A stretch of 5,705 nucleotides of DNA from Pseudomonadota bacterium (GTDB lineage Bacteria; Myxococcota_A; Polyangia; Polyangiales; Polyangiaceae), in NCBI GenBank assembly GCA_003242355.1, contig QGUH01000299.1, positions 1-5,705 of the forward strand. Direction: 5' to 3'. Made by a program: the position numbers and the translations under genes. A model generated the notes under the pieces. It was not told the origin of the DNA, ran no database searches, and saw only the letters and a list, made by a program, of their open reading frames with translations. This document shows positions 1-5,705 of the stretch, piece by piece. Position 1 is the stretch's first letter, and each line of letters starts with the position of its first letter.

Positions 1-39
1 CCACCCCACAGGTTCACATTTATCTTTTCCTCGGCAGCC

Positions 40-222
40 TCAGTTGTTTATAAGTACGAGGGACTCCAGGATCGACCGCAGCTCGTCGCGCGTGATCGCC
101 TGGTACTCCGTCGGCAGCCAGCCCCGCACGCCGTCCAGCGTGTCGGCCGCGCGGGGATGCCGACGGCAATACTCTCGAAGCCTTTGGCCAACCGACTCGG
201 AGAAGGATTTTCGGTCCGGCAA
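40..222 (-). CDS. Small hypothetical protein, C-terminal part; start uncertain, possibly frameshifted
   Basis: I do not recognise this product with certainty. Read on the minus strand it ends in TGA at 42-40. The last part (RRHPRAADTLDGVRGWL, then ITRDELRSILESLVLINN) is protein-like: a short helix, a Trp-containing turn and an amphipathic C-terminal helix, perhaps a small winged-helix-like fold. The best support is codon bias: 33 consecutive codons from the HPR proline codon through the Leu before the final VLINN all end in G or C. The chosen start is a TTG at 222-220, which lacks a good Shine-Dalgarno sequence. The same frame stays open to an ATG at 408, but codon bias is poor there. Just upstream, a different minus frame (about 230-300, containing AEIVVLPARHGFCTEQGGFH) looks more protein-like, so the gene may be longer and broken by a frameshift near 225-235. 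The existence of coding sequence is fairly likely; its extent is not. Confidence 0.5.
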   Translation of the reverse strand: MPDRKSFSESVGQRLREYCRRHPRAADTLDGVRGWLPTEYQAITRDELRSILESLVLINN

Positions 223-459
223 TCCAAGCTCGCATGAAATCCGCCCTGCTCGGTGCAGAAGCCATGCCGTGCAGGAAGCACGACGATTTCGGCGCGCACG
301 AGTCGACACGCGCGGGCAAACCGAGGCGTTTGGATCCCACCCCGCGAGGATGAGCACGATATTCGAGCGATCTCTGCGTCCGGGCGTGGGATCTTTTCTA
401 CCCACCACGCGCCAACGAGAGGGATCGTCGCGGCTCCCCCAGGGTTTCGTCGCGTTTCC

Positions 460-521
460 TGGGTTCCTTTCTCCTCACGACGAACGCTGACGGCCCGCCC
501 GCTGGGTTCATTTCTCCTCAC
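460..521. repeat. Short direct repeat pair, 19 bp, 43 bp apart
   Basis: The sequence TGGGTTCCTTTCTCCTCAC at 460-478 recurs at 503-521 with a single difference (C to A), 18 of 19 identical, start-to-start 43 bp. On the minus strand each copy reads GTGAGGAGAAA, a purine-rich string like a ribosome binding site, but no convincing start codon and reading frame follows. The pair could be a binding-site duplication or chance within a biased sequence. No function is assigned. Confidence 0.5.
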
Positions 522-675
522 CCGGTCCAGGTCCAAACGACGACGCTCGGCCAGCGTGCTCGCCCTGCGCGGCGTTCGGTCGGTCGTGACCTCGGGCCGC
601 GAAGACGTCACAGCGCGCGGAGCCGTGTGCCAGCCGAACGAGCCGAGGCGAGGAAGTGCGATGCTCGGCAGTTCC

Positions 676-906
676 GCGCGGCGCCCTTCAGCGCGGCCTC
701 GTGCGGTCTCGTCGTCGGGAGGTAGAGGAAAGGCGAAACGGGAGCTCGGCCGCGCGAAGCGCTCGTCGGCCTCATGCGGGCGGTGCTTGCCGGTTCGACG
801 CGCAAAGGCGCTGGAATGGTGTTCGGCCTAGCTGCTGCGCGCGACGCCGTTCAGCGCGGCCTCGTGCGGTCTCGTCGTCGAGCAGGGGGGTGAAGGGCGA
901 AACGGG
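676..906. repeat. Imperfect direct repeat, about 67 bp, overlapping the regulator's 3' flank
   Basis: Copy A (about 676-742) and copy B (about 838-906) share a perfect 31-bp core at 687-717 and 850-880, offset 163 bp. On both sides the match is weaker: cgcgcggcgccc against cgcgcgacgccg before the core, and a shared GGCGAAACGGG after it. Similarity fades further right, where copy B runs into the last codons and stop of the regulator gene. The unit may be a local duplication of that gene's 3' flank or a member of a dispersed repeat family. Neither copy encodes a recognisable product. Confidence 0.75.
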
Positions 907-909
907 TGG

Positions 910-2100
910 TCAGCCGCCGCGCGCAACGCGCTTCTTCGGTGCGCCGTCGCGCGGCGCTCGGGCGCGCCGGAAGTCCTCGCACACGATCCCGTACTTGCGG
1001 ACGAGCTTGTTCAACGCGCTCCGGTCTTTGTGGGCGAGGCGCGCGGCGCGGCTGATGTTGCCGCCCGTCTTCGCGAGCAGTTGACGCAAGTAGCGTTGCT
1101 CGAAGTTGGCCACGGCGATGGCCTTCGCGTTCCGGAACGTCGGCTCGAAGCGCACATCGTCCGCCTCGGCCGCCAGCCGCGTCGGCTCGAAGCAGAGGTC
1201 GTCCGTTTCGACGGAGAGTGACGGCGGCGCTGGGAGCGCGGCACGGATCGTGGAACGCGGCGTGGGCCAGACGGGGGCTTCGCGGATACGGATCTCGTTC
1301 CCGTCGCCCAGCAGGAATTCTCGCAAAATCAACGTCTCGAGCTCCCGCACGTTGCCTGGCCACGAGTGGCGCTCGAGCCACGCCACCGAGTCCGGGTGCA
1401 AGCGTTTGGGCGGCCTGCCATGGCTCGCGGCGTTCCGCGCGATGAAATGGCGCGCGAGGAATACGGGATCCCCATCTCGCTCGCGGAGCGGCGGTAACGA
1501 AAGCTGCAGCACGTGGAGTCGAAACCAGAGATCCTGGCGGAACTCGCCGCGAGCGACGAGCTCTGGCAGCTCGGCGTTCGTGGCAGCGATGATGCGTACG
1601 TCGGCCCGTCGGAGCGTGCGTCCGCCGACCGCCCGATAGCTCTGATCCTGAAGGAACCGAAGCAGCACGACCTGAGCGCGGGGGCTCATGGCTTCCACCT
1701 CGTCCAGGAAGAGCGTTCCGCCATCGGCCTCGGTGATGAGCCCGGCTCGCCGCTCCTTCGCGTCCGTGAACGCGCCTTTTTCGTATCCGAACAGCTCCGC
1801 TTCCAACAAGCTGTCCGGCAGGGCGCCGCAGTGGACTGGAATGAACGGGAACTCTCGACGCCGACTCAAATAATGAATCGCGCGCGCGGCCACCTCTTTG
1901 CCGGTGCCCGTCTCGCCCTCGATCAGCGTCGTCGCGTCGCAGGCGGCCAGCCGCTCGATCCTTTCGACCGTTCGGAGGAATACCTCTGATTGCCCGATCA
2001 GGTTCAGCCGCTCCCGGTCGGCCCGTGTCGTCGTCTCGCGCGAACGGCTCGTCGGCGGCAGAGATCCAGTCCCTCGACGATGCAACGAAACTCCCTCCAT
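910..2100 (-). CDS. Sigma-54-type AAA+ transcription activator with Fis-type DNA-binding domain
   Basis: This 396-aa protein is a bacterial enhancer-binding protein of the NtrC/PspF class, a cytoplasmic AAA+ ATPase that normally remodels sigma-54 RNA polymerase at promoters. Visible motifs: Walker A GETGTGKE (62-69), sigma-54 contact loop GAFTDA (109-114) in place of the usual GAFTGA, Walker B GGTLFLDE (127-134), arginine-finger region FRQDLWFRL (187-195), WPGNVREL (247-254), and a Fis-type helix-turn-helix at about 345-371 (GGNISRAARLAHKDRSALNK). Only about 34 residues precede the AAA+ core, so there is no receiver, GAF, PAS or FHA sensor domain; control must come from a partner or from expression level. 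The linker at 280-325 carries a 14-residue near-duplication (DDLCFEPT and DDVRFEPT). The ATG at 2100 has no upstream Shine-Dalgarno sequence. A TTG at 2085-2083 lies 5 nt after GGAGGGAG and may be the true start, giving 391 aa. The family is certain; targets are unknown. Confidence 0.95.
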   Translation of the reverse strand: MEGVSLHRRGTGSLPPTSRSRETTTRADRERLNLIGQSEVFLRTVERIERLAACDATTLIEGETGTGKEVAARAIHYLSRRREFPFIPVHCGALPDSLLEAELFGYEKGAFTDAKERRAGLITEADGGTLFLDEVEAMSPRAQVVLLRFLQDQSYRAVGGRTLRRADVRIIAATNAELPELVARGEFRQDLWFRLHVLQLSLPPLRERDGDPVFLARHFIARNAASHGRPPKRLHPDSVAWLERHSWPGNVRELETLILREFLLGDGNEIRIREAPVWPTPRSTIRAALPAPPSLSVETDDLCFEPTRLAAEADDVRFEPTFRNAKAIAVANFEQRYLRQLLAKTGGNISRAARLAHKDRSALNKLVRKYGIVCEDFRRARAPRDGAPKKRVARGG

Positions 2101-2462
2101 CAGCTGCGCCGTCGAACGCAGCTACTCGGCATCAGAGCCTCTCAGCTTACGACAGCCGCCCTCGAGTCGACAACTCCCTCGAAACCCACACGACGACATT
2201 TCTCTGCAACCGTTTTCACATCCTTTTTGCTTGACTTCTGCCCGGAAGGAGTGCTAACCGACCGCGCGAGTCGGGGCATTGGGGCTCGTCGAGCGGAACG
2301 AGCGCGACGCGCGTTTTCGCTACCACGCCGCGTTCCGCGCCTTGCTTCGTGGCGTCCCTTCCGACGAACGCGAGAGTGCGCGAGCTGAGTGCTCCTTCTG
2401 AGTTCCAGCGCTCAACAGCGTGAAAACGGCACCGTTCGTGAGCGGCAACATCGTGTCCAGCG
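2101..2462. other. Region upstream of the regulator, no supported gene
   Basis: This stretch contains the start-proximal control region of the regulator, which reads leftward. A locally AT-richer patch at about 2195-2240 stands out from the GC-rich surroundings and is the likeliest promoter zone. I could not find a convincing sigma-54 (GG-N10-GC) or sigma-70 pair aimed at the regulator. A short plus-strand frame from about 2258 to 2400 (LVERNERDARFRYHAAFRAL) looks protein-like but has no good start and no family I recognise; it may be a gene remnant. Confidence 0.4.
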
Positions 2463-2598
2463 CTAGTGCACCGCTAATGAGGTACGCGCAAGCGTTCGGC
2501 GGTAGCGTCGACTGATGGCTTCGGCGGGCCCCGATGCACGTGCCCGTGCATGTGCTGACCGTCGAAAAGTTCACGCTAATTCATTAGCGGTGCACTAG
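2463..2598. mobile_element. MITE-like element: 136 bp bounded by perfect 18-bp inverted repeats
   Basis: CTAGTGCACCGCTAATGA at 2463-2480 is matched exactly in reverse complement at 2581-2598. The outermost four bases are the palindrome CTAG, so the element can also be read as 14-bp terminal repeats (TGCACCGCTAATGA) flanked by a 4-bp CTAG target duplication. CTAG-like targets are known for some IS5-family insertion sequences. The interior (about 100 bp) is too short for a transposase. It contains a hairpin ATGCACG-TGCC-CGTGCAT (2534-2551). Next to the right terminus CGCTAAT is repeated, so 2574-2589 is itself a palindrome (CGCTAAT-TC-ATTAGCG). An alternative reading is a long-range regulatory stem-loop. 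The repeats are certain; the mobile nature is inferred. Confidence 0.6.
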
Positions 2599-2952
2599 AC
2601 TAGGCGCGAGAAAACTCGGTGCGTTTTCGCGGGCGAAGGCGGCAGAAGAGCCGTGCCCGAGACGTTCCGGCCGTCGTTATGATCGAGCGGATGCGCAATG
2701 CCGCCGCTTCCCGTCGCGTGAACGAGTGGGAGCGGCGGGTCATTGTCGTGCTCTAGCGACTCGCCGATAGTTTTGGGAGTTCCGAAGAATGCTCTCGTAC
2801 TGGCGCCATCGTGCTGGGAGTGGTCGCAGCCTCTTCGCTGCTCGCGAACGAGAACGACCCTAGCAGGACCTGTCACGCGCGGTGGGGGCAGACACCCGCC
2901 TCGAATTCCAAGCTCGTCCCCGATCGCCGATGAACGTGGAGGGCGCGCGCCG
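2599..2952. other. Gene-poor interval downstream of the tmRNA
   Basis: No reading frame on either strand has convincing codon bias, a start with a ribosome binding site, or a recognisable motif. The long frames that cross this interval run into the tmRNA gene and are artefacts of it. The position, between an inverted-repeat element and a duplicated tmRNA tail, would fit decayed accessory DNA, but nothing identifiable is left. Confidence 0.45.
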
Positions 2953-2995
2953 GGGCGCGCTCCGCGCCCGACGACGGTGGAGACGCCTGGAATCG
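2953..2995 (-). repeat. Degenerate second copy of the tmRNA 3' end plus hairpin (att-like)
   Basis: Positions 2976-2995 match the tmRNA 3' end at 3078-3097 in 18 of 20 bases (GGTGGAGACGCCTGGAATCG against GGTGGAGGCGCCGGGAATCG), which is the acceptor strand and half of the T arm. Six bases further out each copy is followed by a 17-nt GC-rich hairpin: 2953-2969 here (GGGCGC-GCTCC-GCGCCC) and 3055-3071 beside the real gene. The offset is 102 bp throughout. The other half of the T stem is lost, so this is not a functional RNA. tmRNA 3' ends are common integration sites, and such partial copies mark att junctions; a simple local duplication is the alternative. Confidence 0.6.
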
Positions 2996-3004
2996 CCACC
3001 GGAG

Positions 3005-3027
3005 TGGAATCCGCGGAGCGGATTCCA
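3005..3027. repeat. Perfect 10-bp inverted repeat with 3-nt loop
   Basis: TGGAATCCGC-GGA-GCGGATTCCA forms a strong hairpin on either strand. CCTGGAATC at 2986-2994 can pair with GATTCCAGG at 3021-3029 instead, so two foldings compete, and one of them uses the degenerate tmRNA-tail copy. There is no T-run on either side, so a simple intrinsic terminator is unlikely. It lies about 50-75 bases downstream of the mature tmRNA end. Function unknown. Confidence 0.7.
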
Positions 3028-3054
3028 GGGAGGTCCGATGACCAAGCAATGGGA

Positions 3055-3071
3055 GCGCGCCTACGGCGCGC
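3055..3071 (-). terminator. Hairpin just downstream of ssrA, possible terminator or 3'-processing barrier
   Basis: GCGCGCC-TAC-GGCGCGC is a 7-bp all-GC stem with a 3-nt loop, beginning about 7 nt past the mature tmRNA end. On the transcribed (minus) strand it is followed by TCCCATTGCTTGG, only mildly T-rich, so it is not a textbook intrinsic terminator. Its location suggests termination or protection of the precursor 3' end. Confidence 0.45.
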
Positions 3072-3077
3072 GAACAG

Positions 3078-3419
<342 letters not shown>

Positions 3420-3447
3420 GAAAGCTCACAGGGGTGTGGGTCGTTCG

Positions 3448-3475
3448 AAGGTAACGCAGAAGCGCCGGTTTTCAA
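3448..3475 (-). promoter_or_regulatory. Sigma-70-type promoter of ssrA
   Basis: On the minus strand TTGAAA (3475-3470, -35) is followed after 16 nt by TACCTT (3453-3448, -10). The -10 matches the first, second and last consensus bases. Transcription would start near 3440, leaving a leader of about 20 nt before the mature tmRNA 5' end at 3419, which fits RNase P processing. It lies in the 133-bp gap after the lipoprotein gene, giving ssrA independent expression. Confidence 0.6.
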
Positions 3476-3552
3476 GGGCCCGCGGTGCCGGCCGCCGCGC
3501 TGCGAATCCACTGGGCAGCCGGCTTCCCTGCCGTGCCGCGCAACGCCCGCTT

Positions 3553-4209
3553 CTAGTTTTGCTTGCCCGTCGGCGCTCCCGCCGAGCCGGTCGCCGTTCC
3601 GCAGTCACACGGGCCGAAGCCGGAGCCGTCGGGGAGGCAGGCCTGGCCGCCGGAGCAGGCGCCTGGTCCCACGCACTGCTGGGTGGCGCCGGGGATGCAC
3701 ACGCGGGCGTCTGCCGAAGGCGGGGGGGCAGCGCTGACCGCGGCGGCTGCGGACGAACTCGGAGCGGACGGTGCCGCGGGGGGCGCGCCAGCCGGCGGAG
3801 AAGCACCCGAGCCGGAGGGCGAAGCGGTCGCCACGCCGGCGCTCGGCGGCAGTAGCTTCTCGACGCCGGGCGTGGCGCTGCCATCGGAGAACCGTCTGCC
3901 GGGGTCGCAGCGGATGGTCGCGGTGCTGGAGCGGACCTCGACTTGGGAAGGGCCGTCGCTGGAACCGTAGAGGTCGCGCCGGTCGTGGCCCGTGAGCACG
4001 ACGTAGGGCGCGCCGCGGCACAGCGTGTCGGCTTCGACCAGGCACCGCGAGAGCGGCGCCTGGCACTCGAGCGCGTACGTGCTCGCATCGAGGCGCTCGG
4101 TCCGCACGCTGCTCGCTGTGCCGCCACATGCGATGGTGAGCCCCGAGACGGCCACGGAAAGGAACGAGCGCGCGGGGAGCGATCGGGCGCACGAGCGCGG
4201 TTGCCTCAT
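3553..4209 (-). CDS. Putative lipoprotein with Cys-rich C-terminal module
   Basis: The 218-aa product is not a family I can name. The N-terminus is an export signal: a basic n-region (RQPRSCARSLPAR), a hydrophobic stretch (FLSVAVSGLTIA) and a lipobox-like end with Cys28 as the likely lipidated residue. Residues 45-105 form a compact domain with Cys49, 56, 64 and 101 (ALECQAPLSRCLVEADTLC), followed by a Pro/Ala/Ser-rich linker (about 121-168). The C-terminal module 171-204 (CIPGATQQC, GACSGGQAC, FGPCDCG) holds six cysteines and resembles short Cys/Gly modules common in myxobacterial surface and secreted proteins; disulfides are likely. The ATG at 4209-4207 overlaps the stop of the upstream gene (ATGA), so translation is probably coupled and the two proteins may act together in the envelope. 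The open frame extends upstream across the partner gene, but no signal peptide or codon bias supports a longer form. Function unknown. Confidence 0.85.
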   Translation of the reverse strand: MRQPRSCARSLPARSFLSVAVSGLTIACGGTASSVRTERLDASTYALECQAPLSRCLVEADTLCRGAPYVVLTGHDRRDLYGSSDGPSQVEVRSSTATIRCDPGRRFSDGSATPGVEKLLPPSAGVATASPSGSGASPPAGAPPAAPSAPSSSAAAAVSAAPPPSADARVCIPGATQQCVGPGACSGGQACLPDGSGFGPCDCGTATGSAGAPTGKQN

Positions 4210-4841
4210 GCGCCCTGAGGCCAGAGCTTCTGCACGACTTCGCTCAGCGCCTTGACCGTGTCGGGAGTCATGCCGGTTGCGGGATGGGGCCAGCTGAAGC
4301 TGCGCGACACGACCTGCGAGCACGAGAAGGAGATGAGCACGTCGTTGCTCGGTGCGCCCGGGCCCTGCGTGAACGTGAGGCCCATCTCGGCGTAGATGAC
4401 GCCGGGAGCGCAGCGCGCGTGCGCGTTGTCGAAGCTGTCCGGCTCGCCGAGGATCTCGCCGAGTTGCTCCTTCAGCTCGGGATCCATGACCTGTGTTTGC
4501 CCGAGGATGCGGAACCCGTGGAACCGGGGAACGGTCGAGGTGGGCTGCGCCGGCGCGGCGGCGGGCGGGAAACCGGGCAAAAGCCCCGGCGGAATCAGAG
4601 CCTGCAGCCCCTGCGCGCCCTGCTGAATCCACTGTTGGATCTCGGGTGGCAGACCGGGGATTTGGCCCGGCGCCGTGGGCGTCGCGGCCGCGGCCTCCGG
4701 AGGCTCGTAGTTCTGCAGACGGAACGCCGTAAGGTTGGAGGTCTTGAGCGTGTCGAAGGGGGCGGCGGGTTGGCTTGCGCAGCCCATCCCGGCCAATGCG
4801 AGGGCACCGCACGCAGCGAGCAGACGGGTCGAAATCGCCAT
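4206..4841 (-). CDS. Putative Pro-rich lipoprotein of unknown function
   Basis: The 211-aa product begins MAISTRLLAACGALALAGMG, a typical export signal, with Cys21 as likely lipid attachment site; the residues before it (AGMG) are only a loose lipobox, so a soluble secreted form is possible. Residues 45-103 are Pro/Ala/Gln-rich and low in complexity, probably an extended tether. Residues 104-211 look globular (PRFHGFRILGQTQVMDPELK, ILGEPDSF, a DVLISFSCSQVV strand, a C-terminal helix ALSEVVQKLWPQ), with Cys144 and Cys174 able to pair. I do not recognise the fold. The start at 4841 is chosen because it begins the signal peptide; an in-frame extension to 5072 would run into the oppositely oriented SDR gene and lacks coding character. 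The ribosome binding site is weak. It is the first gene of the two-gene unit, with a 4-bp overlap to the next, and is divergent from the SDR gene. Confidence 0.87.
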   Translation of the reverse strand: MAISTRLLAACGALALAGMGCASQPAAPFDTLKTSNLTAFRLQNYEPPEAAAATPTAPGQIPGLPPEIQQWIQQGAQGLQALIPPGLLPGFPPAAAPAQPTSTVPRFHGFRILGQTQVMDPELKEQLGEILGEPDSFDNAHARCAPGVIYAEMGLTFTQGPGAPSNDVLISFSCSQVVSRSFSWPHPATGMTPDTVKALSEVVQKLWPQGA

Positions 4842-4890
4842 AGGATGCTTCAGTAGCCGTGTTCGCGGCGAAAGTCCAAAGGTAGGTCCC
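4842..4890. promoter_or_regulatory. 49-bp divergent intergenic region with SDR ribosome binding site
   Basis: Only 49 bp separate the lipoprotein start (4841) and the SDR start (4891), so both promoters must sit here or overlap the neighbouring coding ends. I see no clear -35/-10 pair. AAAGGTAGG at 4878-4886 is a good Shine-Dalgarno sequence for the SDR gene. On the lipoprotein side only CTGAAGC precedes the start, which is weak. Confidence 0.5.
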
Positions 4891-5705
4891 ATGCGCGTGC
4901 TCGTGACGGGAGGAACGGGGTTCATCGGCCGGGCGCTGCTGCGAGCGCTGGTTGCGCGCGGCGATCGCGTAACGGCGTTCACGCGACGCGCCCCGGCACC
5001 GGCAGGCTCCGGCGCCGAGGGCGTCGTGTGGGAGACGTGGGATCCGGGCAGGGAAGGCGAGTGGCAACGCACCGTGAGCGGTCAGGACGCAGTGGTGCAC
5101 CTAGCGGGGGAGATGGCGGTGGGGCGCCGCTACACGCCGCGCGTGCGCGCTGCGATCCTCGAGAGCCGGGTGGGCTCGACGAAGCGCCTCGTCCACGCGA
5201 TGGCGGCGGAGCGCCCGCGGGTGTTCGTGTGCGCGTCGGGAGTCGGTTATTACGGCACGCGCACGGGCGATGCCCCGCTCGACGAGAGCGCGCCGCCAGG
5301 CGACGACTTCCTCGCGCGGGTGTGCGTCGAGTGGGAAGCGGCGGCTCGAGAGGCGGAGGCGCTCGGCGTTCGTGTGGTGCGGACGCGCTTCGGGCTGGTG
5401 CTGGGCAGGGACGGCGGCGCGCTCTCCCGGCTCGTGCCGCTGTTCAACGCGTTCGTCGGCGGTCCGATCGGATCGGGGCACCAGCCGCAGCCCTGGGTGC
5501 ACATCGACGACGTCGTGGGCGCGATCGTGAAGGCGCTCGACGACGACACGCTCTCCGGCGCGGTGAACGTGACCGCGCCGAACCCCGTGACGAATGCGGC
5601 GTTTTCCCGCGCGCTCGGCGTGGTCCTCCACCGGCCCTCGGCCCTGCGAGCGCCCGCGTTCGCCTTGCGTGCGCTCTTCGGCGAAGGCGCCGAGCCGCTG
5701 CTCAC
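4891..5705 (+). CDS. TIGR01777-family NAD(P)-dependent epimerase-like protein (SDR), 3' end cut by window
   Basis: The 271 visible codons read MRVLVTGGTGFIGRALLRAL, an extended/atypical short-chain dehydrogenase with the Rossmann dinucleotide motif TGGTGFIG at 6-13. Family signatures follow: VHLAGE (69-74), ESRVGSTKRLV (91-101), VGYYG (about 118-122), FLARVCVEWEAAA, RFGLVLGRDGGAL, and PWVHIDDVVGA (201-211). These are typical of the YfcH/SDR39U1 group (TIGR01777), cytoplasmic proteins of about 300 aa whose substrate is mostly unknown. As usual for the group there is no classic YxxxK after the tyrosines. The last visible part (ALGVVLHRPSALRAPAFALR, GEGAEPLL) is the start of the DUF1731-like C-terminal domain, so roughly 30 residues are missing past the window edge. 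The ATG at 4891 is backed by an upstream AGGTAGG. Codon bias is strong throughout. It is transcribed away from the lipoprotein pair. Confidence 0.95.
   Translation, partial: MRVLVTGGTGFIGRALLRALVARGDRVTAFTRRAPAPAGSGAEGVVWETWDPGREGEWQRTVSGQDAVVHLAGEMAVGRRYTPRVRAAILESRVGSTKRLVHAMAAERPRVFVCASGVGYYGTRTGDAPLDESAPPGDDFLARVCVEWEAAAREAEALGVRVVRTRFGLVLGRDGGALSRLVPLFNAFVGGPIGSGHQPQPWVHIDDVVGAIVKALDDDTLSGAVNVTAPNPVTNAAFSRALGVVLHRPSALRAPAFALRALFGEGAEPLL

Larger units (their letters stand above)
223..909. other. Gene-poor interval between the small protein and the regulator
   Basis: Reading frames here are open only because the DNA is GC-rich. Their products are Arg/Ser/Ala-rich and show no recognisable motif or sustained third-position bias. 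The left end (about 230-300, minus) may hold the upstream part of the small hypothetical gene in another frame. The rest contains two direct-repeat pairs, listed separately. I see no convincing promoter, terminator or RNA gene. Confidence 0.5.

Noticed and set aside
1..17. Possible start of another minus-strand gene (GTG at 17-15, preceded by GAGGAAAA)
   Set aside because: Spacing to the ribosome binding site is good, but only five codons are visible, too few to support a gene.
2231..2260. Plus-strand TTGACT with possible -10 near 2254
   Set aside because: The -10 candidate is poor and no plus-strand gene follows.
2258..2400. Short plus-strand frame with LVERNERDARFRYHAAFRAL
   Set aside because: Protein-like composition, but no good start, no recognisable family and mixed third-position bias; at most a remnant.
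2320..2574. Minus-strand 84-codon frame through the inverted-repeat element
   Set aside because: It starts with GTG next to the right terminal repeat, spans both element and flank, and shows no motif or ribosome binding site.
4842..5100. In-frame upstream extensions of both lipoprotein genes to 5072 and 5100
   Set aside because: They would cover the opposite strand of the SDR gene and bury the signal peptides inside the proteins.
5101..5705. Long minus-strand frames opposite the SDR gene
   Set aside because: Shadow frames of a strongly biased, clearly recognised plus-strand gene.

Overview
The window is GC-rich DNA with strongly G/C-biased third codon positions. It carries a PspF-like sigma-54-type activator, two cysteine-containing Pro/Ala-rich putative lipoproteins and long intergenic stretches. 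Together these suggest a large Gram-negative genome, most likely a myxobacterium (Myxococcota, Polyangiales-like). That placement is inferred from style; no marker gene fixes it.

Layout from left to right. (1) About 40-222, minus: the end of a small hypothetical protein whose 5' part is unclear and may be frameshifted. (2) 223-909: no convincing gene, but two sets of short direct repeats, one overlapping the 3' end of the next gene. (3) 910-2100, minus: an AAA+ sigma-54-interacting regulator with a Fis-type helix-turn-helix, no N-terminal sensor domain and an altered GAFTGA loop (GAFTDA). (4) 2101-3077: about 1 kb without a supported gene. It holds a 136-bp element with perfect 18-bp terminal inverted repeats (MITE-like), several hairpins, and a degenerate second copy of the tmRNA 3' end. 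(5) 3078-3419, minus: the tmRNA gene ssrA, with its own sigma-70-type promoter just upstream, a clear ANDNAIALAA tag frame and a hairpin just past the 3' end. (6) 3553-4841, minus: two putative lipoprotein genes joined by a 4-bp ATGA overlap. (7) 4891 to the right edge, plus: a TIGR01777-type NAD(P)-dependent epimerase-like SDR protein, cut by the window end and divergent from the lipoprotein pair.

Functionally this is mostly housekeeping and envelope material: ribosome rescue (tmRNA), an exported protein pair that is probably made together, an SDR enzyme and a transcription regulator. The unusual part is the tmRNA downstream flank. The duplicated tmRNA tail and the nearby inverted-repeat element look like leftovers of mobile DNA at a well-known integration hotspot, but no integrase or cargo gene remains in view. 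I found no CRISPR array, rRNA or ordinary tRNA, and no clear evidence of a complete new system.
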